A stretch of DNA of 64,000 nucleotides from Physcomitrium patens. Its lineage: Eukaryota; Streptophyta; Bryopsida; Funariales; Funariaceae. Position 1 is the stretch's first letter; every line of letters starts with the position of its first letter. This document shows positions 60,374 to 64,000 of the stretch, piece after piece. The stretch is taken from positions 186,001-250,000 of the forward strand of contig NC_037266.1 in NCBI RefSeq assembly GCF_000002425.4, given 5' to 3'. The notes beneath the pieces are model-generated. The model made no database searches. It saw only the letters and a list, made by a program, of their open reading frames with translations, and was not told the origin of the DNA. A program made the translations under genes and the position numbers.

Positions 60374-61143
60374 TGTGATTGTCGTTTTACTTATTCTACA
60401 ATTCTTTCCAAAATAAACCTGTATAGGAGAATTCGAACATAGAGAAAGACTAAGTACATGAGATTCACTTATTAGGATTACACAATTAATTATATTTTGA
60501 ACCACTAAAATACTAAGAAACACTACAATGCTTCTTCCTAGTAACAATACTCCTTCATCAATTGATAACCACAATGTGCAACCCTGCACTCTCAAAAGAC
60601 CGCTCAAAACTTAATAAATTTCATCCAACACTAAGAATAACAGACTTCACTCCAACCAATCTGAATTCATAGAATTCCTGTAATGACAGACTTCCTCTAT
60701 CAAAACATACATACACAACTCTCAATAAACAAAAATCATAATCTTCCATCCATAATCAATCTTCCAATAAGTTCTCATATAATTCAATCACTCAATACTC
60801 CAATTATATAATCAATAACTCATAAATCAATCTCTGATTTATTCCAGAGACTCACTTCTTAATATTCAAAAATTATCCATTACTCTTCAACAACAAAGAA
60901 AATAAAAAAAACAAAGAAGAAACACCAAGCTTAACCCCGACTCATGACTATGATAGTCTGGTCCCCCGATAAACTTCTACAACTCCTATATAATTGCTAC
61001 TGATTTCCAGATTCTAATCGTAATCCTACAATAACCACTTTTAATAAGTGAATCAATCATCTGTCTTCCTAAATTGATTATTCTATGGACTATTAGTTTA
61101 TTTTATCAATATCTTACAAAAATGAACTAATATCTATTCTACA
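60374..61143 (-). mobile_element. Inverted solo LTR of the A/C family
   Basis: 770 bp. On the minus strand it starts TGTAGAATAGATATTAG and ends ACAATCACA. It is flanked by AACAT (60369-60373) and AACGT (61144-61148), a 5 bp duplication with one transition. Removing the insert and one copy restores a continuous integrase frame (DE then RLSDNESLH). Confidence 0.9.
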
Positions 61144-61482
61144 AACGTCTCAGTGACAACGAGTCATTACACTCTCAGTTGGTGAAATTGGAGGAATTGG
61201 ATGAAATACAGGCTATAGCTCTTTTCTACATAGAAGCAACTCAAAAGCGGAGGAAGAGTTACTATGATAGTAAACTGCGTCTGAAACTTTTTATGCCTAA
61301 TGATTTGGTATTACTATATAATAGCCAATTTAATCATTTTTTGGGAAAATTTTAAGTTCGCTGGCATGGACCGTATTAGGTGATTGAAGACTTTTCCAAT
61401 AGGTTTTTTCAATTAGAGGATTTCATAGGCCATCAATTCAGTACTTGCATTTATGGGAATCGATTACGGTTATTTAATACAT
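61144..61482 (+). pseudogene. Element C integrase C-terminus
   Basis: This continues integrase with RLSDNESLHSQLVKLEEL, ATQKRRKSYYD, KLFMPNDLVLLY and the GPY-like module (VRWHGPY, then a TAG), ending NRLRLFNT with a stop at 61480. It aligns with element A 6640-6969. Confidence 0.75.
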
Positions 61483-61853
61483 AAAACCTTGGAATGGATT
61501 TTTTTTTTTTTTTGGAAGGTGGTGATTTCGAATGGACTAAGGATAGACCTAGGTATGATATAAGTGCGTTAGTGTGTAGAGGTGGTTGAAAAAGATAATT
61601 AATAATTATTAATGTGTCAGATGGGACAAAGGTGAGAAACAGACAGTATGAGTAACATGTTGTAATTATCACTAGGTAGTAAGAGAATAGGAGTGGAGCA
61701 CCAATTGGAGGTCATTTTGTGGTGTTGTTTTGGGTTGTTTTTGTTTTTTGAGATTGCAATTTCTTGTGTTTATTGTGTATTCAAGAGTAGTAGTTCCAAT
61801 TAAGAGTTTGAATGAGGGAACATCATGGCAATTGAAAGTACAAAGTGAGCTAT
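61483..61853 (+). other. Element C tail, no 3' LTR
   Basis: Untranslated sequence after pol with a T-run at 61499. It resembles the element A tail only at its start. The LTR of D1 interrupts it, and the C 3' LTR is not in the window. It may lie beyond D1. Confidence 0.5.
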
Positions 61854-62405
61854 TGTCACGGACATACATATAATTACCTATATGAATAGATAAAAGTATG
61901 TAAAAGTAGGTTAATTGTGTAATATCTTCTAGAGAAGCTTCTTAGAAGCTTCATAGACACTGCTTTGACTTTATAGGAGTCTATAGTTGACTTTTAGGTT
62001 AGAAACTTGGTCAACAAGTTAGCCATGTGCCACGCATGTTGGAAGCTTAAAGAACAAGCTAACTACGTGGTCCATCCATAGAAAACTTGCCTTGCAAGCA
62101 AAGGCATGTGGCCTAGAAAGTCAACATATATTGGAGGTCTTATAGAACATCGCCACGTGGCTTCTAGTTAGATAGTATATATAGAGGCAAGAGTGAAGCC
62201 CTCTTCACTCTTGTCAACTCCTTTCTTGCTTCTAGTCTAGTTTCAAGGGTCTCTAGTTTTCTTGTATTTTGGCAATAGCCATTCCAGTTTCTTTCTTAAT
62301 ATACATATTTCTATTTTGTCCTATTTCTTTTTGAGAAAAGTCTCACTTACTCTTTAGCTTTCATCGAGTTCTTGTCCTTGACAGATTGACAAGAGTATCC
62401 TTACA
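61854..62405 (+). mobile_element. 5' LTR of chromovirus D1
   Basis: 552 bp from TGTCACGGACATAC to CCTTACA. The TATA box TATATATAG lies at 62175-62183, followed by a GAAGCCCTCTTCACTC inverted element. GAAGCTTC occurs twice at 61934-61952. The LTR start is shared with element E, and the full LTR with D2 and D3. The 3' LTR lies outside the window. Confidence 0.8.
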
Positions 62406-62415
62406 ATATCAGAGC
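62404..62415 (+). promoter_or_regulatory. Primer binding site, initiator-tRNA-Met type
   Basis: CAATATCAGAGC at the LTR junction resembles TGGTATCAGAGC, the usual plant LTR-element site for tRNA-iMet. The differences are transitions at the first three positions. The same string follows the D2 LTR. Confidence 0.6.
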
Positions 62416-62595
62416 TTTGTCTTTTCTTGATTAAGAGTGGATTACCCCTTTTTCTTGATAAGACATAAGCGCATTAGAAGTTGCGGATTACCCTCTTTTA
62501 AACTGATATTATTCTTAGTATTTTCTTTGTTATCAATTCCTCTCTTCTATTTGTTTTGAGCGTTGTTAGACATCTTTTCTTTTCTAAGTGCTACT

Positions 62596-63603
62596 ATGGC
62601 AGAGCTTGTTGAAATGAAGAGTGCAATGGCACAGATGCAAGAACAATTGAGGGAGTTAATGCTTGCGATGCATCAACTCAATTTACCACCACAAGGAGCA
62701 ACAAGAATAGTAGGAAGTGAAGATATAGAGATGATTGGGGCCGCTTCAACATCTGCACCAAACCATGTCCCTTCTCCCAGAATGAAACACCCTTCGAGTG
62801 TTAGAGAACCGAGAGTTGCCTTGCCCGAGAAGTTTGATGGTACCAGATCCAAGTTTTGAGGATTCATCAATCAGGTCCAACTAGTGATTGAACTTCAATC
62901 CCAGAGCTATCCAACTCCAGGGTCACAAGTAAGATTCATTGGTACACTTCTTTCAGGTTCAGCATTGTCATGGTTTTCATCTTTTCTTGAACGACGAGAT
63001 CCAATATTGGATAATCTGGAGGCTTTTTTGGCGGAGTTTCGATCCATGTTTGGAGAACATGATGTAATTCGTGTTGCAACCAACAAGATCCGTATTTTGC
63101 GACAAGGCAATCGATCAGTAACATTATATGCTTCGCAATTTCGACAACTTGCAACTGATATCAAGTGGGATGATGCCGCACTTGTGAGTCAATTTCTCTA
63201 CGGATTACAATATGAGGTAAAGAAATTGATGCTTAATTTACCTGATCCTCAAACATTGAGTCAAGCAATTGATTTTGCTGTGAAGTGCGACAATCGACTT
63301 TTTGAATTTCGATCCGAGAATCGCACAAGTGGACCTCAACGTTACTACAATTCAATGGCAACACCGACGTCTCCTCAACACATACCTTCGGAAGTAGAGG
63401 ATATGCAAATTGAAGCGGTACGTTTCAAACCTCTTACTGAGCAAGAAAAGTCTCGTCGTCGACAAGAAGGATTGTGCTTATATTGTGGAGAACCTAAACA
63501 CAGTGCTCAACATTGTCCAAAGAAGCGACGTAGCTACAAAATGAGGAGTACGGCTGTCAAAGAAGACAGTATGTCAGAAAACGAGTACGTCCAGCTACAA
63601 TAG
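62596..63603 (+). pseudogene. Chromovirus D1 gag with one in-frame TGA
   Basis: The ATG at 62596 opens a 335-codon gag with a single TGA at 62857-62859. The N-terminus is a coiled-coil-like ELVEMKSAMAQMQEQLREL. The capsid follows (PEKFDGTRSKF, stop, GFINQVQL; then LSGSALSWFSSFLERRDP, FGEHD, ILRQGNRSVTLYASQFRQL and FLYGLQYEVKKLML). The C-terminal zinc knuckle reads CLYCGEPKHSAQHC, complete. A stop at the same codon occurs in D3. Apart from it the frame is clean, so this is the youngest-looking element in the window. Pol continues in the -1 frame. Confidence 0.8.
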
Positions 63604-64000
63604 GGACCGTGCGGCTGGAATCTTGTACAACTTCTAATAAAGGTCCTATCCTCTCCTCAAAACCATCTCCTTGTTTTATAATAGATGTGCGTTTAGGACC
63701 TAATAATTACAAAGCCTCTGCCTTGGTAGATTCAAGAGCCTCATCTTGTTTTTTAGATGAAGAATTTGCTAGATGTCATAGAATATCATTAATACAAAAA
63801 ACTAAACCTGTACACGTAGAAGTCATAGATGGTCGTCCGTTGTCTTCTGGAGATGTAACTCACGAAACACTTCCTGTAGATGTAGTAATAAATGGTCATA
63901 GTAGTTGCGTAATTTTTAATATAATTAGATCTCCCTCTAATCCAGTAATTTTAGGCTTATCATGGTTAGAAAAGTATAATCCTCGAATAGATTGGATTTC
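63604..64000 (+). pseudogene. Chromovirus D1 protease (cut by window end)
   Basis: The pol frame is -1 relative to gag and already open upstream of the gag stop, giving an overlap. The protease reads VRLGPNNYKASALVDSRASSCFLDE (about 63690-63770), then VHVEVIDGRPLSSGD, IRSPSNPVILGLSWLEKYNPRIDW. The expected active site DSGAS is DSRAS here, a Gly-to-Arg change, so the enzyme should be dead. The frame is otherwise open to the window edge. Homologous sequence on the minus strand at 8325-9240 belongs to D3. Confidence 0.75.

Overview
The window is nuclear DNA from a land plant. The most economical reading is a bryophyte, probably a moss. It is very AT-rich, packed with LTR retrotransposons, and carries only a few GC-richer islands. 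The islands hold a dirigent-family gene, a jacalin-lectin exon and a decayed plant TKL-type kinase. The species call is inference. There is no CRISPR, no operon structure, and no rRNA or convincing tRNA gene.

Layout: (1) 0.4-8.3 kb, Ty3/gypsy element A (+) with a tRNA-Asp-type primer site and two LTRs. (2) 8.3-13.5 kb, chromovirus-like element D3 (-), broken by a 2.6 kb insertion that contains a short core repeated about every 180 bp. (3) 13.5-32.5 kb, element B (+). Its two 1.3 kb LTRs lie 16.4 kb apart and sit inside the D3 LTR, which resumes at 32541. Between B's left LTR and its gag lie about 8.5 kb of foreign DNA, including a GC-richer, gene-space-like island (18.9-22.9 kb). B is further broken by a solo A-family LTR (24170-24914, perfect 5 bp duplication) and a 1.2 kb insertion. 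(4) 32.7-35.9 kb, AT-rich spacer. (5) 36-44.7 kb, gene space: a perfect 41 bp-arm hairpin, the dirigent gene (the only intact gene seen), a jacalin exon and the kinase pseudogene. (6) 45.9-48.4 kb, chromovirus D2 (+) interrupted by chromovirus E (-), whose U3 is a 10 bp-period array of heat-shock-element motifs directly upstream of the TATA box. (7) 48.4-61.85 kb, gypsy element C (A family, +), carrying a full-length copia element (51525-57141) and an inverted solo LTR (60374-61143). (8) 61.85 kb to the end, the 5' part of chromovirus D1 (LTR, gag, protease).

Insertion order can be read from the nesting: D3 before B before the solo LTR; D2 before E before C; C before copia, the solo LTR and D1. 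Nearly all stops in the elements replace CAA, CAG, CGA or TGG codons, and several catalytic residues are lost by transitions. This is the pattern expected from deamination of methylated cytosine in silenced DNA. None of the elements looks able to make its proteins as it stands.
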